This document shows positions 10,688 to 17,607 of a stretch of 64,000 nucleotides of DNA, in pieces. The first letter of the stretch is position 1. The number at the start of each line of letters is the position of its first letter. The notes under the pieces are model-generated. The model did not search any database and was not told the DNA's origin. It worked only from the letters and a program-made list of their open reading frames with translations. The stretch lies in the NCBI RefSeq assembly GCF_038066715.1, contig NZ_JBBUKT010000006.1, positions 326,994-390,993 of the forward strand, written 5' to 3'. Both the position numbers and the translations under genes were made by a program. The DNA is from Luteolibacter sp. Y139 (GTDB taxonomy: Bacteria > Verrucomicrobiota > Verrucomicrobiia > Verrucomicrobiales > Akkermansiaceae).

Positions 10688-11734
10688 TCAGGCCTCGGCT
10701 GGCCCCACGCTTTCCCGGGGCGTGTAGACGGTGGCGAATACTTCCTGACGCGGTGGCAGTGCGGTAGGATCGGCTGCTTCGATGCGCGAGATCAAGAGGT
10801 CCGCCGCGGTGCGGGTGATCTTCTTGTAGCGCTGGCGGATCGAAGTGAGCGTGATCGGCAGGTAGGAGCAGAGCGGCACGTCATCGACGCCGACGATGGA
10901 GAGGTCGGCGGGAATCGAAAGACCGGCCTCGATAGCGGCGCGCATAGCTCCGATGGCGGCGAGGTCGTTCATGGCGAACAACGCGGTCGGCCGCTTGTCG
11001 GGGCGCTTCTTCAGGAAACCGGCAAAGGTCTCGCAGGCGCTCTCGACCGTGTGACCGGTGCGGAGGATATCGATATTACCGGCAGGAATGCCGCGGGCTG
11101 CGAGCATCTCTTGGAAGAGGCGCGGGCGCTGGCCGTCGGCTTGGCCTTCCGCAAGTGCGCTGACAAAGGCGAATCGCTTGTGGCCGAGCTGGCAGAGGGC
11201 TTCGACGGCATCGGTCAGGCCCTGGGTGAAGTCGGAGAGCACGGCATCGACCGGGATCGGTTTCTCGGGGATGCCGTTGCCGAGGACGACCACGGGCTGT
11301 TTCGCCTCGGCGATGGTGGCGAGCTCGGGGCGGAAGACTTCGTTGTCGGAAAGCCACAGCACGCTGCCGTCGACTTCTAAGTCTTCGAGATCGGCGAAGA
11401 GGTGCTTCTCGCGGACGAGCGAGGAGCGGCAGTTTTCCACGAGCAGGTCGTAGCCGCGTTCCTCGACGGCGGCTTCAAGCTCGTCCGCCAGAGTCGAGAA
11501 GAAGGGGTTGGTGAGGTCCTGAATGAGCAGACCGATCGTGTGATAGCGGCCGGAGCGCAGCGCGCGCGCTGTCTTGGATGGCCGGTAGCCGAGCTCGCGT
11601 GCTGCTTGGAAAACACGGGCTTCGGTCTCCTTCGACGCCCAGGAATTGGGCCGGCGATTGAGAATGGTGGAGGCCGTGTTGACGGCCACACCGGCGCGCT
11701 CGGCGACATCTTTGAGGCGAATCCGCTTATTCAT
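10688..11734 (-). CDS. LacI family transcriptional regulator
   Basis: 348 residues. The N-terminal helix-turn-helix reads RLKDVAERAGVAVNTAST followed by the hinge helix region RPSKTARALRSGR. A periplasmic-binding-protein-like ligand domain (about 60-340) follows, with TNPFFSTLADELE and SIVGVDD as landmarks. It should bind a sugar or similar effector in the cytoplasm and repress nearby or distant carbohydrate genes. It is not adjacent to sugar genes here: downstream is a GNAT enzyme, upstream a Pqi operon. A palindrome begins 3 bp upstream of its start codon, suggesting autoregulation. Confidence 0.9.
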   Translation of the reverse strand: MNKRIRLKDVAERAGVAVNTASTILNRRPNSWASKETEARVFQAARELGYRPSKTARALRSGRYHTIGLLIQDLTNPFFSTLADELEAAVEERGYDLLVENCRSSLVREKHLFADLEDLEVDGSVLWLSDNEVFRPELATIAEAKQPVVVLGNGIPEKPIPVDAVLSDFTQGLTDAVEALCQLGHKRFAFVSALAEGQADGQRPRLFQEMLAARGIPAGNIDILRTGHTVESACETFAGFLKKRPDKRPTALFAMNDLAAIGAMRAAIEAGLSIPADLSIVGVDDVPLCSYLPITLTSIRQRYKKITRTAADLLISRIEAADPTALPPRQEVFATVYTPRESVGPAEA

Positions 11735-11736
11735 GC

Positions 11737-11775
11737 AGGAACAGTTCCTATCCGGTGATTCCGGTGTAGGAACTG
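11737..11775. promoter_or_regulatory. Candidate operator of the LacI-type regulator
   Basis: AGGAACAGTTCCT (11737-11749) is a palindrome around a single central base. CAGTTCCTA (11742-11750) is also repeated in inverted form as TAGGAACTG (11767-11775). Between the arms lies a direct repeat CCGGTGATTCCGGTG. Such symmetry just before a LacI gene fits an autoregulatory operator. Confidence 0.5.
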
Positions 11776-11806
11776 ATTCGTGGCAAGAGGATTCCGGGAC
11801 ACGCTG

Positions 11807-12373
11807 CTACTTCAGCGTCGCAGCGATCTCGCCGGCGAGTTGGCCTAGCAGGCGGCTTTGTGCCGCGGCCATCTCGTCGTAGCCGTCCTTCTTCATCGGC
11901 TCGCTGCCGGACCAGCTCTTCGAGGTGATCATGCGGCGGTCGGGCAGGGAATAGACGCGCCATGCGGCGTCGAGCACGGCTTCACCATTGGAGGTGCCAT
12001 GGAGCTGGCGGATATCGATGCTGACCTGATAGCGGATCTCGCCATCGCTGCCCCATGGGTAGACGCGGACATTGCCGGTGCCGAGACGGCGGCCGAGGTT
12101 GGTCGCGGTGACGCGGGCAATGTTCTCCTCGAGGTCACCGGCCCAGCGATGGGACTCGGCGACGGCCATGCGGTTGCCGCTCTCCTGATAGACGAGATTG
12201 GCGCGATCAAGATAACCGGCGAGGGAAATGGGGCCAACCCCGACACCCATGCCACCTCCAGAAGGCGGTGGGCCTTCCGGGGTGAGGACGTAGAAGGACT
12301 TGGCGGGGGCGCAGGAGAAAAGCTGCATCGCCAGGGCGCCAATGATGCCGAGTTTGAAGAGGGAGCGGAGCAT
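11807..12373 (-). CDS. pqiC: PqiC-like outer-membrane lipoprotein
   Basis: 188 residues with a lipoprotein signal peptide; the lipobox LFSC puts the lipidated Cys at residue 21. The remainder matches the ABC-type transport auxiliary lipoprotein family (PqiC, DUF330), with the opening FYVLTPEG and a conserved beta-rich core. In E. coli PqiC is an outer-membrane partner of the PqiB tunnel. It is last in a five-gene operon and starts 14 bp after the pqiB stop, which supports the assignment. Confidence 0.85.
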   Translation of the reverse strand: MLRSLFKLGIIGALAMQLFSCAPAKSFYVLTPEGPPPSGGGMGVGVGPISLAGYLDRANLVYQESGNRMAVAESHRWAGDLEENIARVTATNLGRRLGTGNVRVYPWGSDGEIRYQVSIDIRQLHGTSNGEAVLDAAWRVYSLPDRRMITSKSWSGSEPMKKDGYDEMAAAQSRLLGQLAGEIAATLK

Positions 12374-12387
12374 GGCTGGAAAGGGTG

Positions 12388-14043
12388 TTATCGCTTTGCG
12401 CGCGGCTTTGGATCTCCGGAGCCTTCGCGACCGAAGAGCAGGGAGTTCGGCTTTTCTTCGATGGAGTCGGAGAGGACCTTGAAGGAGCGGAGAGCGGCGC
12501 GGAGTTCGTCGAGGGTGCGGGCGAGGTCGCCTTGCATCGCGCCATTCGGCCCGAGGCTGTCGACGCTGCTGCGGACTTGCTTGAGCGTGGCTTGCAGCTC
12601 GGCGGTTAGATTCTGGGTCTCGTCCTTGGCGAGCAGCTTCTTGGCTTGGGCGAGCGCGCCTTCGGCTTCATCGAGCGTGCCACGGACATCCTTGACGGTG
12701 ATGGCGATTTCGTCGGCGGCGGTGCCGAACTTGTTCAAGGTCTCGTCCAGCGGAAGGGCTTCGATCTTGGCGAGGATGGCATTGACCTTGTCCTGGAGCT
12801 GGGCGAGGCCGGAGGCATCAGCGGTCGGGATTACGTCGTATTCGCCGAGCTTGACCAGTTCGGCCGGAGCGACGCCAGGTACGAAGTCGAAATCCACATA
12901 GAGTGCACCGGTAAGCAGCGAGCCGGTGCTGAGCTTGGCGCGCAGGCCACGGCGGACACATTCGGCAAGGGTGTCGGTCGGTGCCTGGATGTTCTCGACG
13001 GCTTTCCGGAGGGTCTCGGAATCAATTTCGACTACTACCGGCACACGCGAGTCGCCGGGCGGCGAGTGCCTGAAGCTGATCTCGGATACCCGGCCGAGAT
13101 GGATGCCGCGGAATTCGACCGGAGCTCCAATCGAAAGGCCGCGGACCGATTGGTCGAAGAACAGGAGGACGCGACGATCCGGCTTGAAGATGGATTTCTC
13201 CGCGGCTTCCTGATCCGGATAGAGCTGGAAGACCGCGCCGTCCTGCACTGGTGCGCCGGGGTCACCGCCTTTCGGCACGGAAAAGACCGCGCCGCCAGAA
13301 AGCATGGCCTGGAACGATGGCGTGCTAACCTTCACGCCATCGGCACCGGCCGTGACATCGATGCCGCTGGTGTTCCAGAAGCAGGTGCCTTGGCTGACGA
13401 GCGAGGAGTATTCGTCCTTCAGGAAGATATCAAAGCGGATCCGGCGGTTGGCGATGTCTAGCGTGCGGCGCTCCACGCGGCCGACTTCGAAGCCGCGGTA
13501 GTAGATGGGCGCGCCAACCGCCAAGGAACCGGCGTCTTCCGAGATCAGAGTGAGGCGCAAGCCTGGCACGCTCGCGGGAGTGACCGGGGGCTCCTCCAGA
13601 CCATCGTAGTGATTCACCGTCTGGTTTCCGTCGCCGGGCTCGAGTTCAAGGTAGGCGCCTTCGATGAGCGTGCTCGCGCCGGAAAGGGAGCCGGCGGAAA
13701 GGCGTGCCTTCACCACCCAGAAGCGGGTGCCCTGGCGTAGCAGATGGGCCGAGCCGGGGTCCATGCGAACTTCCGCGACCACGGAGAGGAGATCGTCGGC
13801 CAGGTCGATCTTCTCCAGCATGCCGACCCGGACGGAACGGCAGCGAACCTCGGTGGCGCCTGCCTTGATGCTGTCGGCAGTCTCGAAGCGGACGTAGGCA
13901 AGCGGTCCGCGCCCGGCGTAGTGCTTCCACACCAGGCTGCCTGCTACGATGAGGGCAAGCAAGGGCACCACCCACACGCTGCTCCAGCGGCGGCGGTGGC
14001 GGACGATGGCGCGCGGTTCGTGCTCGGGCGTCTCTTCGGTCAT
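12388..14043 (-). CDS. pqiB: PqiB-like MCE protein, intermembrane transport
   Basis: 551 residues with a cytoplasmic N-terminus, one membrane helix (about 24-40) and three tandem MCE/MlaD domains (about 45-135, 160-275, 285-395). A C-terminal helical segment of about 140 residues follows, as in PqiB, where the helices form the periplasm-spanning tunnel. PqiB links inner and outer membranes and is thought to carry lipids. The gene overlaps the upstream pqiA-like gene by 4 bp (ATGA) and precedes pqiC, so the full PqiABC set is present. Confidence 0.9.
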   Translation of the reverse strand: MTEETPEHEPRAIVRHRRRWSSVWVVPLLALIVAGSLVWKHYAGRGPLAYVRFETADSIKAGATEVRCRSVRVGMLEKIDLADDLLSVVAEVRMDPGSAHLLRQGTRFWVVKARLSAGSLSGASTLIEGAYLELEPGDGNQTVNHYDGLEEPPVTPASVPGLRLTLISEDAGSLAVGAPIYYRGFEVGRVERRTLDIANRRIRFDIFLKDEYSSLVSQGTCFWNTSGIDVTAGADGVKVSTPSFQAMLSGGAVFSVPKGGDPGAPVQDGAVFQLYPDQEAAEKSIFKPDRRVLLFFDQSVRGLSIGAPVEFRGIHLGRVSEISFRHSPPGDSRVPVVVEIDSETLRKAVENIQAPTDTLAECVRRGLRAKLSTGSLLTGALYVDFDFVPGVAPAELVKLGEYDVIPTADASGLAQLQDKVNAILAKIEALPLDETLNKFGTAADEIAITVKDVRGTLDEAEGALAQAKKLLAKDETQNLTAELQATLKQVRSSVDSLGPNGAMQGDLARTLDELRAALRSFKVLSDSIEEKPNSLLFGREGSGDPKPRAKR

Positions 14044-14666
14044 GGGGTATCGGATAGGTCACGACCCAGGTGCTGGTCCCACAGCAGGCGGGGGTCGAAG
14101 CTGATGGCGGCGAACATGGTCAGAATGACGACCGCTGCAAAGGAAAGGATCGCCGGACCGGGCAAGACATTAGAAAGCGCGCCGACCTGCACCAGCGCCA
14201 CCAGGATGGAGACGACAAAGACGTCCACCATCGACCAGCGGCCGACGAGCTCGGTGATGTGATAGAGCCGGGTGAGGTTTTTCGGCGAGGTGTGGGTCTT
14301 TCCCGCAGCGGCGAAGCAGAGCCAGCAAAGGGCGATCATCTTCAGCACCGGGATCATGATGCTGGCGGAGAAGATGATGACGGCCACGAGGAAGTCGCCC
14401 TTCTTCCAGAAATTCAGCACGCCGGACATGATCGTATCGTGCGAGGCGCCGCCGATCGTGCCAACCGACATGATCGGAAGCATGTTGGCGGGGAAATAGA
14501 GGGCGATCGAAGCGACGAGGAAGCACCAGGTGCGCTCCAGGCTATGGGGTTTTCGCAGGTGCAAGGGGCTATGGCAGCGCGGGCAGTGGCCGAGTTCGAC
14601 GGGGCTCACCTTCCCGCACAGGTGGCAGGAGGCGAGTCCTTCGGCGGCAGCGCTGCGAATCTCCAT
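14040..14666 (-). CDS. pqiA: PqiA-like membrane protein, second half-size copy
   Basis: About 208 residues with two zinc-ribbon-like pairs (CHLC and CPRC) near the N-terminus, then four predicted membrane helices and the family motif RWSMVDVFVVS. E. coli PqiA is about 417 residues and contains two such halves; here each half is a separate gene. The start ATG at 14666 overlaps the upstream gene's stop by one base (TGATG) and is well placed before the first Cys pair. It should be the inner-membrane partner of PqiB. Confidence 0.88.
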   Translation of the reverse strand: MEIRSAAAEGLASCHLCGKVSPVELGHCPRCHSPLHLRKPHSLERTWCFLVASIALYFPANMLPIMSVGTIGGASHDTIMSGVLNFWKKGDFLVAVIIFSASIMIPVLKMIALCWLCFAAAGKTHTSPKNLTRLYHITELVGRWSMVDVFVVSILVALVQVGALSNVLPGPAILSFAAVVILTMFAAISFDPRLLWDQHLGRDLSDTP

Positions 14667-15325
14667 CAGTCGTGCTTGTGAAGGGCGATTTCCAGCCGGT
14701 CCCACAGTTCCAAGCGGTCGATTCCCGCAACTGCGCAAGCGGTGCAGATCACGAGGCCGGTCATGGCCCACATGCCGGTGCCGAGATGAATGTCGCCGAT
14801 CGCGCCGAGCTTCAGCAGGGCGATGAGGATACCGAACAAGAAGACCTCCAGCATGCTCCAAGGCTCACAAAGCTGGAACCAGCGGGTCACCACCTTGGCA
14901 CCGGGGAGGGCGATCCCGAAACGCAGTGGGGCGGACACGTAGAGCAGCCCACCGACCAGCACCAAGGGGGCGACCATCGTGAAGAAGACGGTGCCCACGG
15001 CGATCAGCGGATTGCCTTCCCTCAGCATGGCATTGGCAGCCTGGAGGATGGTCAGCTCGTGCCGCACGCTGCCGGAATCGACGGTCACGCTGGGAAAGAT
15101 GTGGACCAGCACCATGAAGATCAGTGCCGCGGACGAGAAGGCGGTGGCCCGGGCCAGCGAGCGCGGCCGGTTTTGATAGAGCATCTCGCCACAACGGCAG
15201 CAGTGCGCGGCATCGCCCTCGTGCAGGCGCGGCGCTTCCTGCAGCGCATCGCAGAAATGGCACGCCACCTGGATGGGTCCCTCTTCGATGCGGGGCCAGG
15301 AAAGTCCGGGTGCGAGGCGTTTCAT
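14666..15325 (-). CDS. pqiA: PqiA-like membrane protein, first half-size copy
   Basis: About 219 residues. N-terminal Cys pairs CHFC and CCRC resemble a rubredoxin/zinc-ribbon knuckle. Four predicted membrane helices follow, with the family motif EPWSMLEVFLFG. It is a paralog of the next gene and corresponds to one half of a full-length PqiA. A TTG at 15355 would add ten residues and overlap the preceding gene; the ATG at 15325 is preferred. It is co-directional with the lipoprotein gene upstream. Confidence 0.87.
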   Translation of the reverse strand: MKRLAPGLSWPRIEEGPIQVACHFCDALQEAPRLHEGDAAHCCRCGEMLYQNRPRSLARATAFSSAALIFMVLVHIFPSVTVDSGSVRHELTILQAANAMLREGNPLIAVGTVFFTMVAPLVLVGGLLYVSAPLRFGIALPGAKVVTRWFQLCEPWSMLEVFLFGILIALLKLGAIGDIHLGTGMWAMTGLVICTACAVAGIDRLELWDRLEIALHKHD

Positions 15326-15351
15326 GTGGGGAGACTCGAAATGACCCGGCC

Positions 15352-16164
15352 TCAAAGAGGCCGCGCATAGGTGCTGCAGCGATTGAGCCAGCCTTCCTTC
15401 CAGCGGGCTTCGCCGCGGGCGGGCGGGGAGTTTTCAATGCGGCGGGTCAGCATGCGCTTGGCACTGGCGGAGAATTCGGCGGCGGCGGGTTGGCCGGCGG
15501 GGACATCCTTCATGCTGCCGAGCACTTGGAGCAGGCCCCAGCCTTTGCCGTTGTAGCGCTCGCTGGCCTGGATGCCCTCGCCCTTGAAATTCACGTAGTC
15601 GATCAGGGCGTAGGTGCCGTTCGCGGTGCTGGCGACCTTGTAGTAGTTCGCCTGAAGGCGGCCGCGGTCGCTGGCAGGAGCGGCGGCGAGCACCTTCGGC
15701 AGGGCCGCGCGGGAGCGAGCGATGATGAAGTCGGTCTGGAGCGGCACGGTGCTCGCCAGCCACTGGCGGAGCTGGTCGACCTGCGGGCCGCGGAATTCAG
15801 CCTTGGACTTCCATGGGGCGTGGCGCTGGAGGGCGACCGCTGGCGGGTTCGCGCCCTGCTGGCGGGCGAAGGCGACGAATTGCGGCCAGCTTTCCTCAAA
15901 GCGGCCGTTGAAGCCCTCGGGATACCAGATGAAGTGGCCGATTCCCAGAGACGGGAATTCCTCGCCAGCATTCCAGGTGGTCAGGCCGGCGACGGTGCCG
16001 CCGCATTCGTTTTGCCAGATTTTCTTCCCGATGGCCGCCTTCTGGGCCCCGGTCAGATTCGTCGCGGCAGCGGCGGGCGCGGCGGAGGCGGTGCCGGGCA
16101 GGGCGACCGGTCCGCAGGCGGCCACGGCGAGCACGAGGGGGAGGATGAAACGGAAAGGTTGCAC
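15352..16164 (-). CDS. Conserved lipoprotein of unknown function, possibly lysozyme-like
   Basis: Using the GTG at 16164 gives 270 residues with a lipoprotein-like signal (AVAAC). Longer starts would overlap the divergent DUF3147 gene. The core contains a conserved-looking block: NECGGTVAGLTTWNAGEEF then SLGIGHFIWYP. The Glu followed by a Gly-x-Gly-His turn recalls the layout of lysozyme-like folds, but I cannot name the family. A second motif GWGLLQVLGSM lies in the C-terminal third. It is the first gene of the Pqi operon, its stop falling at the next gene, so a periplasmic envelope-linked role is likely. Confidence 0.7.
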   Translation of the reverse strand: MQPFRFILPLVLAVAACGPVALPGTASAAPAAAATNLTGAQKAAIGKKIWQNECGGTVAGLTTWNAGEEFPSLGIGHFIWYPEGFNGRFEESWPQFVAFARQQGANPPAVALQRHAPWKSKAEFRGPQVDQLRQWLASTVPLQTDFIIARSRAALPKVLAAAPASDRGRLQANYYKVASTANGTYALIDYVNFKGEGIQASERYNGKGWGLLQVLGSMKDVPAGQPAAAEFSASAKRMLTRRIENSPPARGEARWKEGWLNRCSTYARPL

Positions 16165-16207
16165 GGGGGCGTATTTCCGCGAGTTTCGCCCCGACCGCAA
16201 GCAGGAC

Positions 16208-16597
16208 ATGGACAAGACCGAACTAATCAACGCGCTCAAGATGACCCCGAAGGATGTGGTGAAGCTCATCATCACTGCCTTCATCATTCTGGTGGTCACC
16301 AAGGTGCAGGTGGTGAATGACCGGCTTTCCGCCCTTCTGATCGCGCTGCCCTTCACCTCGCTAATTGCGATGGTCTGGATGCAGGCGGAGAAGCAGGGGA
16401 GCCAGCGGATCGCGAATCACTCGGAGGGAACCTTCTGGTTCGTGCTGCCGACCCTGCCGATGTTCCTGATCCTGCCGTGGATGCTCCGCAATGGCTGGGG
16501 TTTCTGGGCGGCGCTGGGGGTGAACTGCCTGCTCACGGTTGGCTTTTTCTGGCTCACGGTGGTGATTTTGCGTCGCTTCGGACTGAATCTTATGTGA
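16208..16597 (+). CDS. DUF3147-like integral membrane protein
   Basis: 129 residues with four predicted membrane helices and no soluble domain. The composition and length fit the DUF3147 group, whose role is unknown. The ATG at 16208 follows an AGGA-like sequence. It is divergent from the lipoprotein gene with only 43 bp between starts, so their promoters must overlap. The family name is from memory and moderately sure. Confidence 0.65.
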   Translation: MDKTELINALKMTPKDVVKLIITAFIILVVTKVQVVNDRLSALLIALPFTSLIAMVWMQAEKQGSQRIANHSEGTFWFVLPTLPMFLILPWMLRNGWGFWAALGVNCLLTVGFFWLTVVILRRFGLNLM

Positions 16598-16763
16598 ATT
16601 TCACGGGATTTCCGATTTTGCCCTTGTCATTGTAGTAGTGATTTGGTCTCTCCCGCCTTCCGGCCGTCCATGGCCGGTGAGGAATATACGACCCGGCATG
16701 TCTGAAGAGAATATCGTCCCCTTCGAGCAGCCGAAGTCTCATTCCCGGTTTCCAGGAACACCC

Positions 16764-16976
16764 ATGAAAAGCGATCTTGTCGAGAAGGCGTCCGAGATTA
16801 TCAGTGATCCGCTGGTCCTTATCAACATGGTCTCGAAGCGTGTCCGCCAGTTGAACAGCGGCCGCTCGCCGCTGATCCCGACTCGCCCGAGCATGGGCGC
16901 GGCTGACATCGCTTTGACCGAAATCATTGAAGGCAAGATCAAGCTCGCAGACCCGGCGCCAGCCGCCGAGGCCTGA
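16764..16976 (+). CDS. rpoZ: RNA polymerase omega subunit
   Basis: 70 residues from the ATG at 16764, which has an AGGA ribosome binding site 7 bp upstream and aligns with the usual omega start. An upstream in-frame ATG at 16698 would add 22 residues but has no ribosome site. The omega core is visible: LVLINMVSKRVRQLNSGRS, then a Pro-rich stretch and ADIALTEIIEGKI. Omega stabilises beta-prime during RNA polymerase assembly. It lies 43 bp upstream of smpB and may share its transcript. Confidence 0.82.
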   Translation: MKSDLVEKASEIISDPLVLINMVSKRVRQLNSGRSPLIPTRPSMGAADIALTEIIEGKIKLADPAPAAEA

Positions 16977-17019
16977 GATTGATCGAGCGATTCCGCGCCC
17001 GAAGGTGGCGTGAACATCT

Positions 17020-17478
17020 GTGAGTGCGGAGATTTCCAGTAACCGCAAGGCGCGCCGTGATTTCAATATCTCGGACACGTACGAGGCGGGCATTGAGCTG
17101 AAAGGCACCGAGGTCAAATCGATCCGTGCCGGGAAGTCGAACATTTCCGACGCGTTCGCACGGGTCGAGAAGGGCCAGCTCTTCCTCTACGGCTGCGACA
17201 TCCAGCCTTGGGAAACCGCGGCCAAGTGGTTTCAGCACGAGTCACGTCGTCCGCGGCGACTGCTGGTCCACAAGCGCGAGATCCTCAAGCTGGAGCAGGC
17301 GACCGCCATCAAGGGGGCCTCGCTGCCGTGCCTGAAGATGTATTGGAAGAACGGCAAGGTGAAGGTCGAGATCGGCGTCGGCAAGGGCAAGACCCACTCC
17401 GACCAGAGGCATGACCTAAAGGCGAAGGTGGAACTGCGCGAGGCACAGCGGGAAGTGGCGCGGTTCAACCGGCAGTGA
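17020..17478 (+). CDS. smpB: SsrA-binding protein SmpB
   Basis: 152 residues starting at GTG 17020. The family signature is clear: NRKARRDFNISDTYEAGIEL, then LKGTEVKSIR and a basic C-terminal tail with the KGKTHSDQRHDLK segment that enters the ribosomal channel. SmpB brings tmRNA to stalled ribosomes. The tmRNA gene itself was not found in this window. It follows rpoZ closely. Confidence 0.96.
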   Translation: MSAEISSNRKARRDFNISDTYEAGIELKGTEVKSIRAGKSNISDAFARVEKGQLFLYGCDIQPWETAAKWFQHESRRPRRLLVHKREILKLEQATAIKGASLPCLKMYWKNGKVKVEIGVGKGKTHSDQRHDLKAKVELREAQREVARFNRQ

Positions 17479-17574
17479 CCCGGATTTGTTGGGGCGAAAC
17501 GCAACGTTTTGATGCCTTCTCCAAAGTCGGTTTACAGCGAAACTGACTGAGGCTTCTATACCGGGGCGAGCGGC

Positions 17575-17598
17575 CCACTTGCGGACGCGCGCAAGTGG
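17575..17598 (+). repeat. 9-bp stem hairpin just upstream of the hybrid kinase start
   Basis: CCACTTGCG and CGCAAGTGG are exact reverse complements with a 6-base loop. The stem ends 9 bp before the ATG at 17608, inside the likely leader of the kinase mRNA. There is no T-tract, so it is not a good terminator for smpB. Confidence 0.45.
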
Positions 17599-17607
17599 CC
17601 TTCCCTC

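Noticed and set aside
14040..15325. A frameshift splitting pqiA
   Set aside because: Both halves are intact domains with their own starts and a one-base stop/start overlap, the layout of a natural gene pair.
17575..17598. A rho-independent terminator for smpB
   Set aside because: The stem has no T-tract and lies 97 bp after smpB but only 9 bp before the next start.
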